Shown here one piece after another: positions 31,790 through 42,440 of a DNA stretch of 64,000 nucleotides. The position numbers and the translations under genes were made by a program. Numbering within the stretch: the first letter of the stretch is position 1; each line of letters starts with the position of its first letter. The notes below the pieces were generated by a model. That model searched no databases and was not told where the DNA came from. It worked only from the letters and a program-made list of their open reading frames with translations. Where the stretch lies: contig OY282605.1 in assembly GCA_958298945.1 (NCBI GenBank), positions 120,958,267 through 121,022,266 on the forward strand. The letters run 5' to 3'. The DNA is from Atherix ibis (Eukaryota > Arthropoda > Insecta > Diptera > Athericidae).

Positions 31790-34520
31790 TTTCTTAAAAT
31801 TTGACCTTTTTTTTAAAAAATTCGAGCAAAAATTTTTATTTTAGATTAAACTAAAAGTTAAAAGTCAAATCAGAACTTTTTATTGAACCCCAATTTAATT
31901 TCATCTGAAATACCGACGTTTGACTCTGCTCAAAATTTATCCAAAGTTAAGTTGTAAGACCAGATCAGATTTTTATAATGAAATCAAAATTTAAAACTTG
32001 AATAAAAAAATTGACTATGCTCAACTTTTAACCTAATATCTCTACTTTAGATTTCATTCAAAAATGAGTCTGAAAATCGAGCTAAACTTAATTTGCGATT
32101 CAGCTCAACATCTGATGTTTAGAATTAGAGAGTTAATTCAAAAAAATAGTCCAGAAAAATTGACTTTTTCAAAATTATTCCAAAATTTGGATGCAAACTC
32201 ATTTTTTTTATTGAACTTAATGTTTAGTCATTAATCTTAACTACTTAAAATAGAGCTAAAAAATAAAATAAAAAATTTTACATCGATTGTGTTCAAAATT
32301 TATTTAAAATTTACATAAAAAATAGGAACTTTTTATTCTATTCAAAATTTAATTTAAAATTCCAATAAAAAAATTTGATTTTAGCTTGAATTAATAAAAA
32401 AAAAAACTACTTATTATGCTCAAAATTTCATCAAAAATTAACGTTAAATCATAAAATTTGTTTGTAAACAGAATTTAAACTAAAATTTAAAAATTTTATA
32501 AGTTTTAAAAGTAATCTGAAATTTGCTCTTTAAAATTTAAATTTTTCATGAAGCTCAAAATTAATTAATCACATTAATGCTAAAGGCTGAACTTTAAATT
32601 GTGCGCAAAATGCTAAAAATTTACCGAAAAGTTTCACTTACAATCATAAGTTTTAATTGTGCTCAAAGATGAACCTAAAATCACTACTTCTGATGATGGA
32701 ACTCAAAATTCATTCAAAGTTTGATTAAACTCAAAATGAATTTGAAACTTTGACCACAAATGTAGACTTTTGGTTTTTTATTAAGCACAAAATTTTATAT
32801 GAAAAATTCAGGTACTCATTGAGCTCAAAAATTTGATTAGGCTCAAAATAAATTTGAAATTTGATCTAAAATGTTGAATTTTCGATTAAGTTCAAAATCA
32901 ATTAAAAATGCAGAACTAAAATCTGAACTTATGTCTGTGCTCAAAATTGATGGAAAATTTTGGCTTAATATCTGAACTTTTTTGATTATTTTCAAGCTTA
33001 ATAAAAAGTTCTCATTTTTGGGCTCAAAATTGAACCAAAACTTAAATTTTAATTGTACTGAAAAACCTAAAATTAGCTCAAAATCATAGAATTTTTTATT
33101 GAACACAAATTTAATTTGAAAATTTTACTTAAAATGTAGACTTTTAACTATGCATAAAATTAATGCAAAATTTAGCCGTAAGGCCAGCTAATTTTTTTAT
33201 TAGGTTCAACCTGAGCAAAGGCCATGAAATATATACCGGCCATTAAGGATTCGCCTTAGGTAAGGTAAACATTTAGTAATCAGGCAAACACACAATATTA
33301 AAGTGAACATGTGGTTAATAGGGTCATTCATATCATATAGGCTCAACATGCAGTTTAGGTCCCACCTAAAATATAATTTACCTGCAAAAACTTCACAGTC
33401 GACAAGTTTGGTTCTAAGGTCATGTTAAGCTACTCGTACTTATATCTCTAAGTAGCTTAACATGACCTTAGACAAATGCTCCAATATTTCTAAAAAATAA
33501 ATAACTTCTATGATCACCGTTTTAGGTAGCTTAAAATTCAGCTATTCCGGAATTCAATTTTTGTTGAACACAAAATTTTACCTTTAATCTTAGCTGCTTA
33601 TTAGGCTCAAAATAAATTCAAAATTTGACATAAAGTCTCAACTATTTATTGTTTTGGGCTCAACAAAAATTTAAGATTTTATGTAAAATTTTCCATAAAG
33701 GTTAAAATTTTTAAAAATTGTATATACATTTTAAATCTCAACTTAAAATGTCTAATGATCAATATTAATTCTAAATTTCTACTCAAAATTAGAACTTTTG
33801 ATTATTCTCAAAATTAATTTATAATTTGACATAAAAGCTGAAATTTTAATTTGACATAAAAGCTGAAATTTTTTGATTGTGCACAAAATTATTTCCAAAA
33901 ATTAGACGTACAAGCTGAGCTAAAAGTCTCTTTTTATATCGGAGCAGTTAAGAGGGCTAACAATTTTTTTTTAAGTTAGATATAAAATTTTAATTATGCT
34001 CAAAATTTAAACGGAAAGCTTAACGAAGGGTTGAGTTAAAAATTAATTGAAAATTTGCCTTTAAACTTGAATTTTTTACTTAAACTGAGAATGAATTTGG
34101 AGTTTGATCCTAAAACTAATCTTTGAATTATGCTCAAAATAATTTAAAATCAAAACAAGCACTTTAAATAATGTCGTTAATTAATTTGAAATTTGATCAA
34201 AAATCGTACCATTTAATTAATCTCAATTGCCTATGGTATATTTTGGAAAGTAAAATTTTAAAGAGAATTTTAATAAAAACTTTTTGTAATTCAAATAAAA
34301 TTAATGTAAAATTGACCGTAAATTCCCAAATTTTAAATTTGTTTAACATTTATTTCGGCCGAAATTTTTTTTAAAATTCCGTCCTTAATTTAGAACTTTT
34401 CCTGAAGCTCAAAACTATTTTCACTTTTGACATCAAAACTAATCTTTGGCTGTAATTTTAATTCAGAATATGCACAAAAATTCCAAATTTTGATTGAGTA
34501 TAAAATTATATCTTTTTTAG
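31790..34520. repeat. Old degenerate satellite, GCTCAAAATT core
   Basis: The core (T/G)GCTCAAAATT followed by ATTTAAAATTTGA, then AAAA(T)CTGAACTTTT recurs irregularly about every 50-70 bp over 2.7 kb, for example near 31,928, 32,410, 32,640, 32,840, 32,937, 33,020, 33,593, 34,000 and 34,130. Units differ strongly. A tight local duplication of AATTTGACATAAAAGCTGAA is at 33,822 and 33,849. Positions 33,205-33,530 are a non-repeat interruption carrying a hairpin. Confidence 0.75.
33414..33471. repeat. Perfect 21-bp inverted repeat
   Basis: Arms 33,414-33,434 and 33,451-33,471 (CTAAGGTCATGTTAAGCTAC plus T, and its complement) are perfect, with a 16-nt loop. It lies in the interruption of the degenerate satellite. 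Confidence 0.9.
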
Positions 34521-34532
34521 TAAGAAAAATTT

Positions 34533-34622
34533 TAGTTATTTCAAATTTATCAGAACATAAATACATTTTATATGGGCGCAATTATTTGTAGTTATTTCAA
34601 ATTTATCAGAACATAAACATAT
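34533..34622. repeat. Short tandem duplication
   Basis: AGTTATTTCAAATTTATCAG and the following AACATAAA occur twice, about 57 bp apart. Confidence 0.85.
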
Positions 34623-35188
34623 TTTTTTAAATTTTTACAAATATCAACAACTACAACATAGTAATAAGCAGATTTGAATAATAGTATTAATTAACGTGAA
34701 CGGTTATGGCGAGTAAACATCCAGCGAAGTTACTCCTTTTACTGTGTGCTTACGTTAAGCGGCAGTACTTTAGTAAATCATGCTTAAGTCTTCGATGGGT
34801 GTTTTTAGGAAAGGTAGTAGAGGATAGTTCTTAAACAATGGGATTATTATGCTGAGAGATACGGGAATGGAACTTTTTATAACGAGACACATTAAAATCA
34901 TCAACAAAAAGGACCTAACTGTAGGGTGTATTTTTGCTTTAAACTGATTAGATTTGACGGGAATTTAAAGGCTAAGTGGGACCTCAGAATTGAAGTCTTT
35001 TATTTTTATAAAAAGTAAAAAATTCGGCATTAATTTTCTTTTATTTAATAAATGTTTAATAATCTACAAATTTTTATAAATATTTTATATAAAAGTCTAT
35101 TGTGGAATTTCGTGTTTATTTTAAAATCTAATATAGAAAATTACAAAAAATTTTGCAATTTTTTTTAAGAGATTATTAATTTTTGTAA
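34623..35188. other. No gene seen
   Basis: AT-rich sequence to the left of MLE-A copy 4. Confidence 0.4.
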
Positions 35189-36793
35189 TACGAGGTCTGT
35201 TCAAAAAGTAACGCAAATTTTGAATTTCCGCCGGTTACGTATATTCGATTTTCGATTTTTTTGTGGCGTTATGTTGGTACTCATGTTTCTCATTTATGCC
35301 GACAAGTTCCGCTATTTTGAATGTTCAGTTAATTTTTAACAGCTTCTTTGCTTGCACATGTTTTGGCTCATCTTCGATTTTTGCCCATTCCAAAAAATGA
35401 ATCAAAGAGTCTGTATCAAATTTTGTGTGAAAAATAAAATTAATTGCGCGGACGCTACCTTGAACCGAAGCAACGTTTATCGGTGGTACAAAATGTTCTC
35501 AGAGGAGACGGCCGAGAAGATGTGAACGACGAAAAGCGTGCCGGAAGCCCGAGCACGTCAACAACAGTTGAAAACATTGATGAAGTGAAGAAAATAGTAT
35601 TGGCCAATCGTCGAATCACCGTTAGAGAAGTTGCTGAGGACTTAAACATATCGATTGACTCGTGCCATTCGATTTTTACCAATGATTTGAGCGTGAGACG
35701 GGTCGCCGCGTAATTCGTACCCAAATTTCTCAAACCAAAGCTCATTCATCCCAATGGAAGCTGCCGCACGAGCCAAGACCGAAAAAAACACGCCAAGTTC
35801 AGTCGAATGTGGAGGTTTTGCTTACAGTTTTCTTCGATTACAGAGCCGTGGTGCATCATGAGTTCTTGCCACAGGGTAGAACGGTGCAAGTTATGCGCAA
35901 GTTGCCTAAAGCCATCCACCAGAAACGCCCGGATTTGTGGAAGAACAAAAATTGGCTTTTGCACCATGATAACGCTCCTGCTCACGTATCGTTGCTTGTG
36001 CGCAAATTTTTGGCCAAAAGCTCGTCTTGGATTTTTGCTCAATTTTGACCAAAAACAGCATCGCATTAACATTGCTAAGGAGCTGTTGAACTCTGTCCGC
36101 GATGACCCAAATTTGCTCCAGAGGGTCATAACTGGTGACGAAACATGAGTTTATGGTTATGACATGGAAACCAAAGTTCAACAATCCCAATTGAAGCTGC
36201 CGCACGAGCCAAGACCAAAAAAGCTTGCCAAGTTCGGTCGAATGTGAAGGTTTTGCTTACAGTTTTCTTCGATTCCAGGGGCGTGGTGTGTCATGAGTTC
36301 TTGCCACAGGGTAGAACGGTCAATTAGGAATATTACCTGCAAGTTATGCACAAGTTGCCTAAAGCCATCCACCAGAAACGCCCGGATTTGTGGAAGAACA
36401 AAAATTGGATTTTGCACCATGAAAACGCTCCTGCTCACGTATCGTTGCTTGTGCGCAAATTTTTGGCCAAAACATCACACTAATAATGCCGCAGCCACCG
36501 TATTCCCCAGATCTGCCATCCTGTGACTGTTTTTTGTTCCCGAAAGTGAAGAGCCCCATAAAAGGACGACGCTAAGCTACGATTGGGGAGATAAAGACGG
36601 CATCGAAAGAGGAGCTGAACAAGATCACAAAAAATGATTTTTTGAAGTGCTTCGAGGATTGGAAAAAACATTGTCACAAGTGAATAATATCTGGTAGGGA
36701 TTACTTTGAAGGAGACAAAATAGATATTCATGAATAAATAAATAATTTTTGAAAAAACATAAAATTCGCGATTATTTTTGAACAGATCTCGTA
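35189..36793 (+). mobile_element. MLE-A mariner copy 4 (chimera of two copies)
   Basis: Ends TACGAGGTCTGTTCAAAAAG and TTTTTGAACAGATCTCGTA are inverted with TA. At 1.6 kb it is longer than a normal mariner because it contains the middle and C-terminal coding region twice. The first pass runs to the FLAK codons near 36,018. It then switches, at a shared TTTTGGC word, into the leader of a deletion-type copy (GCTCGTCTTGGATTTTTGCT) and runs through again to the right ITR. Confidence 0.92.
35398..36737 (+). pseudogene. MLE-A mariner transposase (copy 4, duplicated)
   Basis: First pass: MNQRVCIKFCVKNKINCADA, with part of the first HTH deleted. SNVYRWYKMF lies in one frame, then REDVNDEKRAGSPSTSTT and NRRITVREVAEDLNISIDS (second HTH). 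TAA follows at 35,711-35,713 after RRVAA, the same place as in copy 2. After a deletion it resumes SSQWKLPHEPRPKKTRQVQS and HHDNAPAHVSLLVRKFLAK (second Asp). Second pass: LNFDQKQHRINIAKELLNSV, VITGDET then a stop (first Asp), a second HH(D/E)NAPAH-type block near 36,415 (HHENAPAH) and PSDLPSCDCFLFPKVKS (third-Asp region). Neither pass is intact. Confidence 0.88.
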
Positions 36794-39235
36794 TATCTAA
36801 ATTTAGATATTTGACTTTATAATTTCTGAATTTTGGGTATTCATATTTTACTAGATAATAATTATTATCCAGTAATATAAAGTTATTTTAAATACTACGT
36901 ATTTTTTTAAGGTTATGGTATTAACTTCAACTAAATAATCATCGAAAAAATAATTTTCAATTGAGAGAACGAATTAGAACTTTGCAAGCTGCCACAATCC
37001 TTCGAGTTAATTCCTCCCGGTTTAAATCGTGCTGATATTTTTATCTTTCCTTGTGATGACAACTTATTTCTAATTTTTAGTAAATTTATAATAACAAAAT
37101 ATTAAATCGAAATAAAAAAAAATGTTATAATTAATGCGATTAATACTATGAACGTGAACGGTTTTCACCACAACATGTCTTTTAAAAGAATACCCTTCTT
37201 AAATGTCTTAAAATTTTATTTTCATAGTTTAATCACAATATTAAATTTATCGCTTATTATGTTTTTCTTTTCAAAATTATTTTAAGTCAATTAAAATTCT
37301 CTTTTCATATCCAATAAATTTTCAATAAAAACATATGTTTTTTGGCCAATAAAAAGATCCTACAACATGACATGTTCATTAATCAAAAGGAAATTTAAAA
37401 AAAATACTCCCTGCGCACACATAGGTACATAAGTGTTAATTTCATAAGCAATTACTTTATTATTCAACTAACAGAGTATTAACAAATATTTGTTCATATT
37501 GATGGCAAGTGGTTTTTTCTCTTTAAAAATTTATTTTTTTAAAAATCCCGGCAATATACCGGCACGACTTAATTAAGTAACGTAAGTTTTTATGTAACAG
37601 CAAGCAAACAAATTTTAATGTAAATAATATTTAGTATTTATATTCGTATACTAAATATTATTAAATCCTCTACAAATAATTTATTTAAATTTTTTTTTTA
37701 CTAATACTCATAACTCAATGGGAATGTTGCCTTCACACAAAACCAAACTGATCAAGGAAACCTTTAACAAAAAAAACTGTCTATAATTGCCAGCATATTC
37801 TATGGACTTACTTAATTAAGTGTTTTTTTCCTGTAGTCTAAAAAAAAGGCACACTTCAAGGGGGGGAAGGGGAATCTTTAGAGAAATTATAGCAATTATA
37901 AGCTAACAAATTACACTATTACGAATTGTTCGTTCACATTATGCCAGAAAATATAGAAACTCTGCGATTTGTGCAGACGTGCAGAAAAAGTGTTGCTTGC
38001 ACTTGAGTTATTCAACACACAGATTTGTCGTATAAAAGGTGTTGGAGAAGAGTGATGCGGGGAGGACTAAAGTGAATGCATACTTGGAGCCTCATTGATG
38101 TGCGTAGGTTTAACTCAAACGTCAAAGAATATCTGACAAACGATGTACAATCAATGCGCAATTGAACACCAAATCAGGTGAGTTTTTAGTCATCATCACC
38201 TGTTAATGTAAACATTGCAGTGAAATTGTGGTGCAATTTGTAGTAAAGGCGTGGGTCTTTTATTCTCTCTCCAAGTCGTATTTTATAATACAAACAAAAA
38301 AATTGTCAATTTTTCTTTCCGATTGAGGTGTTTTCCAGTCTTCGAGGTGCATTGCCATCAAATTTATGCGTACTTTTGCTGTTTCTCTTGTAAAATCTGC
38401 TAAATTACCTAAAATACTGATTCCAGCTAAGTTTGAATGGCTGACAATGAAAGACTCCAACTAATAATTACATCGGTAATGGGTAATTTTGAATTATGCA
38501 ATGCAAAAAATAAAGATGTGTTAAAACATATGTGCCTTTTTTTGGTATCCCTTATGATATTAAGAAAAAATTCAATAATTTAATTGAGAAAAATTGAAGA
38601 TCTTCTTTTATTTTTGTAATAACTGAAAATTTTGAATAAGCCTGGAATTACTTATATTTTCTGATGAGAATTTTTTTTAAATTTCCAGATTAATTTTTAC
38701 TAATTAAACTTTGGTGAGAATTTATATTCTTCACCAACAACCAAATATAACCAATGGCCTCGATTACGAGAAGAATTGGTACGTGGATTGACCATAAAAT
38801 CAGGTGAAACAGTAAATTTTGCATCTGCAATTCGATACACTATATAAATATTTAGCAATATTGAACAATTTTGCATCTTTCTACAATAATAGTTGAATAT
38901 TTTTTGACTACAAAATTTCGTATCGTGAAATTGAAAATACAGTAAAAAAAAAAGTTTTTATCTAAGAAAAAAAATAAATAGGAAGTGAACCAAATATTGT
39001 GAAATTCGTTTAGATTTGTGATATTTTATGGAAATTTATGATAAAGTGTATTCGGTTACGTTTCAAATATATATTAAAATTACGTAATATTTAAAATATT
39101 TTTATTTCAAGTATAATATCATTTATTTATTTCAAATATTGTGTCTGAAAAAAAAAATTAAAGAAAATAGTAAAGTTTGTACTTTGAATTTTGAAAAAAG
39201 AAAGTTTTGACTTTTTTTTTGAGTATCCTCATCTA
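36794..39235. other. Non-coding DNA; possible promoter and 5' exon near 38.0 kb
   Basis: AT-rich with less biased sequence at 37.95-38.25 kb. TATAAAAG is at 38,031-38,038, and a strong splice-donor consensus CAGGTGAGT at 38,175-38,183. A minus-strand 66-codon open frame (38,260-38,460, containing NLAGISILGNLADFTRETAK) has unbiased composition but no family I recognise. Confidence 0.35.
38031..38038 (+). promoter_or_regulatory. TATA-box candidate
   Basis: TATAAAAG in a locally GC-richer region, about 140 bp before a CAGGTGAGT donor-like site. This is the only spot in the window where a TATA word and a strong donor lie in plausible order. No downstream coding exon was found, so it is weak. Confidence 0.2.
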
Positions 39236-39257
39236 TACGAGGTCTGTTCAAAAAGTA
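39236..39257 (+). mobile_element. Solo MLE-A terminal repeat
   Basis: TACGAGGTCTGTTCAAAAAG followed by TA matches the MLE-A left ITR exactly, but the sequence to the right is unrelated and no partner ITR lies within element distance. It is the left edge of a copy deleted from the inside, or a recombination scar. Confidence 0.85.
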
Positions 39258-40020
39258 AAATTTTTGAAATTCTCATAGTATTTACTCAAAAAGGCCTAAG
39301 TTTATATAGCAGTTTTTTTTTTTAAGATAAAAAAATTAGAGAAATTTTAATCCATTAAAAAAATTCAATCAATTAAAAATATATTTTATTGTAGAGGTTA
39401 TTTAAATTTTCTTCTAAGAATTTAAAAGAAATTTTCAAAAGAAAAATTGTCCTGGAAGTTATTTACTTGTGAAAAAAGTTTTTAGTGTTTTTAAAGAAAT
39501 AAAATTAAGATTATGGTTATATTTTGAATAGTATCCTATTAGACATAATAACGCAATCTAAACCTTTTTAGTTCGTTTAACTGAAAAAGATTGGCTGACT
39601 TATCATGATGTCATTCGAAAATTTTATTGAAATTGTCTGCAATTATTGAAAAGATTAAAAATTAGCCAAAGTTGTCTCTTCTCAAGCATGTTTAAATTTT
39701 TTGCAATTCCAAAAAAAAAAAACATTATTTATAAAGGAATATGCCAAGTGATAAGCCAAATAACTCAGTTAAAATTTTGAAATTTTTCATATAAATTTTA
39801 AATTATTTAAATGGTAAAATAAAAGAAAATAATTTTTATTATATTTTACTTATTTCTAAATTGAACTTTTTTTGGTTCAGAATAGTTGATTTAATTTTCA
39901 AAAATCAAATATTTTTCGTATACAAAAAATAAAAGCATTTTTTTTTTTCAAGAATATATTAGAAATTGCTAAGGATCCTTACTTTCACCTAGTCTTTAAT
40001 AATAAAAAAATTATTCCATA
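39258..40020. other. AT-rich DNA, no gene seen
   Basis: Very AT-rich, homopolymer-rich sequence without recognisable features. Confidence 0.45.
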
Positions 40021-40160
40021 GTTATTGAGGCTAACGACGAACTCTTGCATACTTTTCCGATAGTTGCAAGTGTTCCACAAGGCAGCGCACTTGGCCCTAT
40101 ACTCTACAACATTTATTCATCAAATATTTCAATCTATCTTAATACCTTCTTTATAATAAA
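40021..40160 (+). pseudogene. Reverse transcriptase scrap (Jockey-like)
   Basis: Reads VIEANDELLHTFPIVASVPQ then GSALGPILYNIYSSNI. This is the conserved non-LTR RT block 'AGVPQGSVLGPxLYNIYTSDI', with a following degraded tail. Nothing of the neighbouring RT motifs remains on either side, so it is a fragment of about 45 codons. Confidence 0.8.
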
Positions 40161-40614
40161 TAATGATCTTTAAAGAAAATGCCTTGAATCTAGTAAAAAT
40201 CCGTAATATATTCCCAATATTCCCCAAATCCAAAAAAAATGATATTTTTCTCTTTGTCCTTAACTTAATGACATTACCTCGGACTATACGAGGTATAGTT
40301 AAAGAAAAAAATTTGTTTATTAAGCAAAATTTATTTTTATTAAATTATTTTAATTTTATTTTATTTATTTATCTTATCAATTCTAATTTGTAGTTTTTTT
40401 TAATTAAGTAAAATTAATTTTCTATTAAGAAATTCGATATTTATTATACAATATAATTTTGCTTCTGTTTAGAGGAGGGCGACTATTGCTATTTAAAAAT
40501 TTTAATATGCTAACTAAAAGAGTTTTATCTACTATAATTGTATAGGCAACTAAAGTTTATCTTCCATTTCGTCTGTTTCATATAACGAGCTGTGTTAGAA
40601 AAATAATGAGAAGA
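40161..40614. other. AT-rich DNA, no gene seen
   Basis: AT-rich. Contains a small palindrome, ACTATACGAGGTATAGT, near 40,283. Confidence 0.4.
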
Positions 40615-41855
40615 TACGAGGGTCATTCAACAAGTACTTAGCCTACAAAAGAAAAACGAAAATTTTGGAAAGGTGGCAAAAATATTTTTTCCCATAATCT
40701 TCTGCAAGCTCGATACACTTGGCCCAGCGATGCTCTAACTTTTTTAACCCGTCCAAAAAATACATTTTCTCGAGGGAAGCAAAATAGGCCTCCGTGGCGA
40801 CAATGACCTCCTCATTCGACCCAAATCTATTCCCGGCGAGTGATTTTTTCAGGTTTGGAAACAAAAAGTAGTCACAGGGGGACAAATCTGGAGAGTACGG
40901 TGGATGGGGCAGCAATTGTTAGCGCAATTCGACCAATTTGGCCATGGCGACAGCGGAGGTATGAGCCGGCGCGTTGTGTGGTGGAACAGCACTTTTTTCT
41001 TCGCAAAGCGGGGCCGCTTTTTCTTCAATTCGACGTCAAATCGGCCCAATAAGTCAGCATAGTAGCGCCCCGTGATTGTTTTACCCTTCTCAAGGTAATC
41101 GATGTGGATCACACCTTGCGAATCCCAGAAAACGGTGGCCATCACCTTTCCGGCCGATCGTACAGTTTTCGCCTTCTTCGGAGCACATTCGCCGGGTGAA
41201 GTCCACTGTTTCGACTGTTCCTTGGTCTCTGGTGTGTACCAGTGAATCCATATTTCGTCGACGGTCACGAAATGACGCAAAAACTCCGCTGGATTGCGCT
41301 GAAACAGCGCCAAACACGTCGCCGATGTGGTCTCACGGTTGCGCTTGTTTTCCGGTGTGAGCAAACGCAGCACCCATCGCGCCGACAGCTTTCTCATGCC
41401 CAGTTCTTCGTGTAGAATATGATGCACCGTTCCTACTGTGATGCCCACAGTCTCAGCTATCTCGTGAACCTTTAATCGACGGTCTGCCAATACGAGATCG
41501 TGGACTTTTTTAACGTTTTCCTCCGTAGCAGCCGTTTTCAGGGCACCTGGGCGTGGCTCATCAAAAACCGACGTGCGGCCACGAACAAACTCGTTGAACC
41601 AATTCTTGACGGTCGCCATCGAAGGAGAAGAGTCACCATACACAGCATCCAAGCGATCTTTGATTCTTTCTCCATTTTTGTGCAACCGACTGACACGCTC
41701 GCTTTCAAAGGCTCTCAAAACAAAACTAATGAAGGGAATCGTCTGAAACTTTGACAGTAGGCTACTAAAAAAATTTACTACACGATGGTGAATTTTTCTT
41801 GTGACAGCAATCCCATCAGGCGGTGAGGCTAAGTACTTGTTGAATAACCCTCGTA
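40615..41855 (-). mobile_element. Mariner with ACGAGGGTCATTCAACAAGT ends, nearly complete
   Basis: Left end TACGAGGGTCATTCAACAAG and right end CTTGTTGAATAACCCTCGTA are inverted repeats with one mismatch, extending through TACTTAGCCT. Flanking TA is present on both sides. About 1.24 kb, full mariner size, with one minus-strand transposase pseudogene. Confidence 0.95.
40643..41760 (-). pseudogene. Mariner transposase, nearly intact (one frameshift, one stop)
   Basis: On the minus strand SFVLRAFESERVSRLHKNGE and VYGDSSPSMATVKNWFNEF form the first HTH region. The second HTH contains RRLKVHEIAETVGITVGTVH. WVLRLLTPENKRNRE leads to VTVDEIWIHWYTPETK (first catalytic Asp; canonical DETW reads DEIW). 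VMATVFWDSQGVIHIDYLEK follows. At about 41,000 one base is missing in the HHDNAPAH codons (CACCACACAACG), so the frame shifts exactly at the second catalytic Asp. A stop lies 19 codons later (ELR-stop-QLL). LPHPPYSPDLSPCDYFLF (third Asp, 34 residues from the second when the gap is allowed for) and the tail follow to 40,643. No in-frame ATG is seen at the usual start near 41,760. Confidence 0.92.
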
Positions 41856-41879
41856 GAATTCCTATTGAATTTTTAGGTT

Positions 41880-42440
41880 GCCTATCTCAGTTCATGTGAC
41901 TTGTTTTTTATTGCCGAAGATCAGAAAATACTAATTCGTACTGTCGATAATATTCAAAGAAGTATAATCGAGGAGTTGAAGGTGATTCTAGTTAAAGCAT
42001 TTCACCACTACTACGAAAATACGTTTTTTTTAAATATTTAATTCAATAAAATAAAATAAAAAATTTTGATTTATAAAAATAAAAGAAAATTGTTATTGAA
42101 AAAAAGTAATTTTCATTATTATCAGTAAAAAGTCTGTTTTTTTTTCTAGAAAATAGAATTATCCAGGATATTTGAGCTATTTGAAAATAGAAACGTCTGC
42201 AAAAAGAGTATATTTCCATAAATTCCATTGTCAGATGTACAAAAAAGACCAGTTTTATTCTGATTAATCGATTTTGTTAACAGAAAATACATATAATAAG
42301 GAGCGCTATACTAAACTGACTGTATAAGACGACGTCTAAGCATAAAAAAAGGAGTACTTATTAGTGAAATTTAGGAAGAAAAATACTAATTAGTCCATTT
42401 TCACTATTTTTAATTGTTAGAAACATTTTGCAAGAATTAA
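41880..42440 (+). mobile_element. Dispersed repeat with mariner-like scrap, copy 1
   Basis: Shares sequence in order with 55,475-56,100. The first 150 bp of both encode traces of a mariner C-terminus (here FLLPKIRKY then NIQRSIIEELKVILVKAFHH in shifting frames). The following 400 bp are non-coding in both; landmarks are ATCCAGGATA, TTGAAAATAGAAA.GTCTG, TATAAGGA and TTAGTTTATTTTTACTATTT or its equivalent. It starts directly at the right edge of the mariner at 41,855. Confidence 0.55.

Noticed and set aside
38260..38460. 66-codon minus-strand ORF as a host exon
   Set aside because: No recognisable family, no supporting splice context on that strand; kept only as a remark.
40840..41754. Plus-strand ORFs over the mariner at 40.6 kb
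   Set aside because: Shadow frames of the minus-strand transposase.
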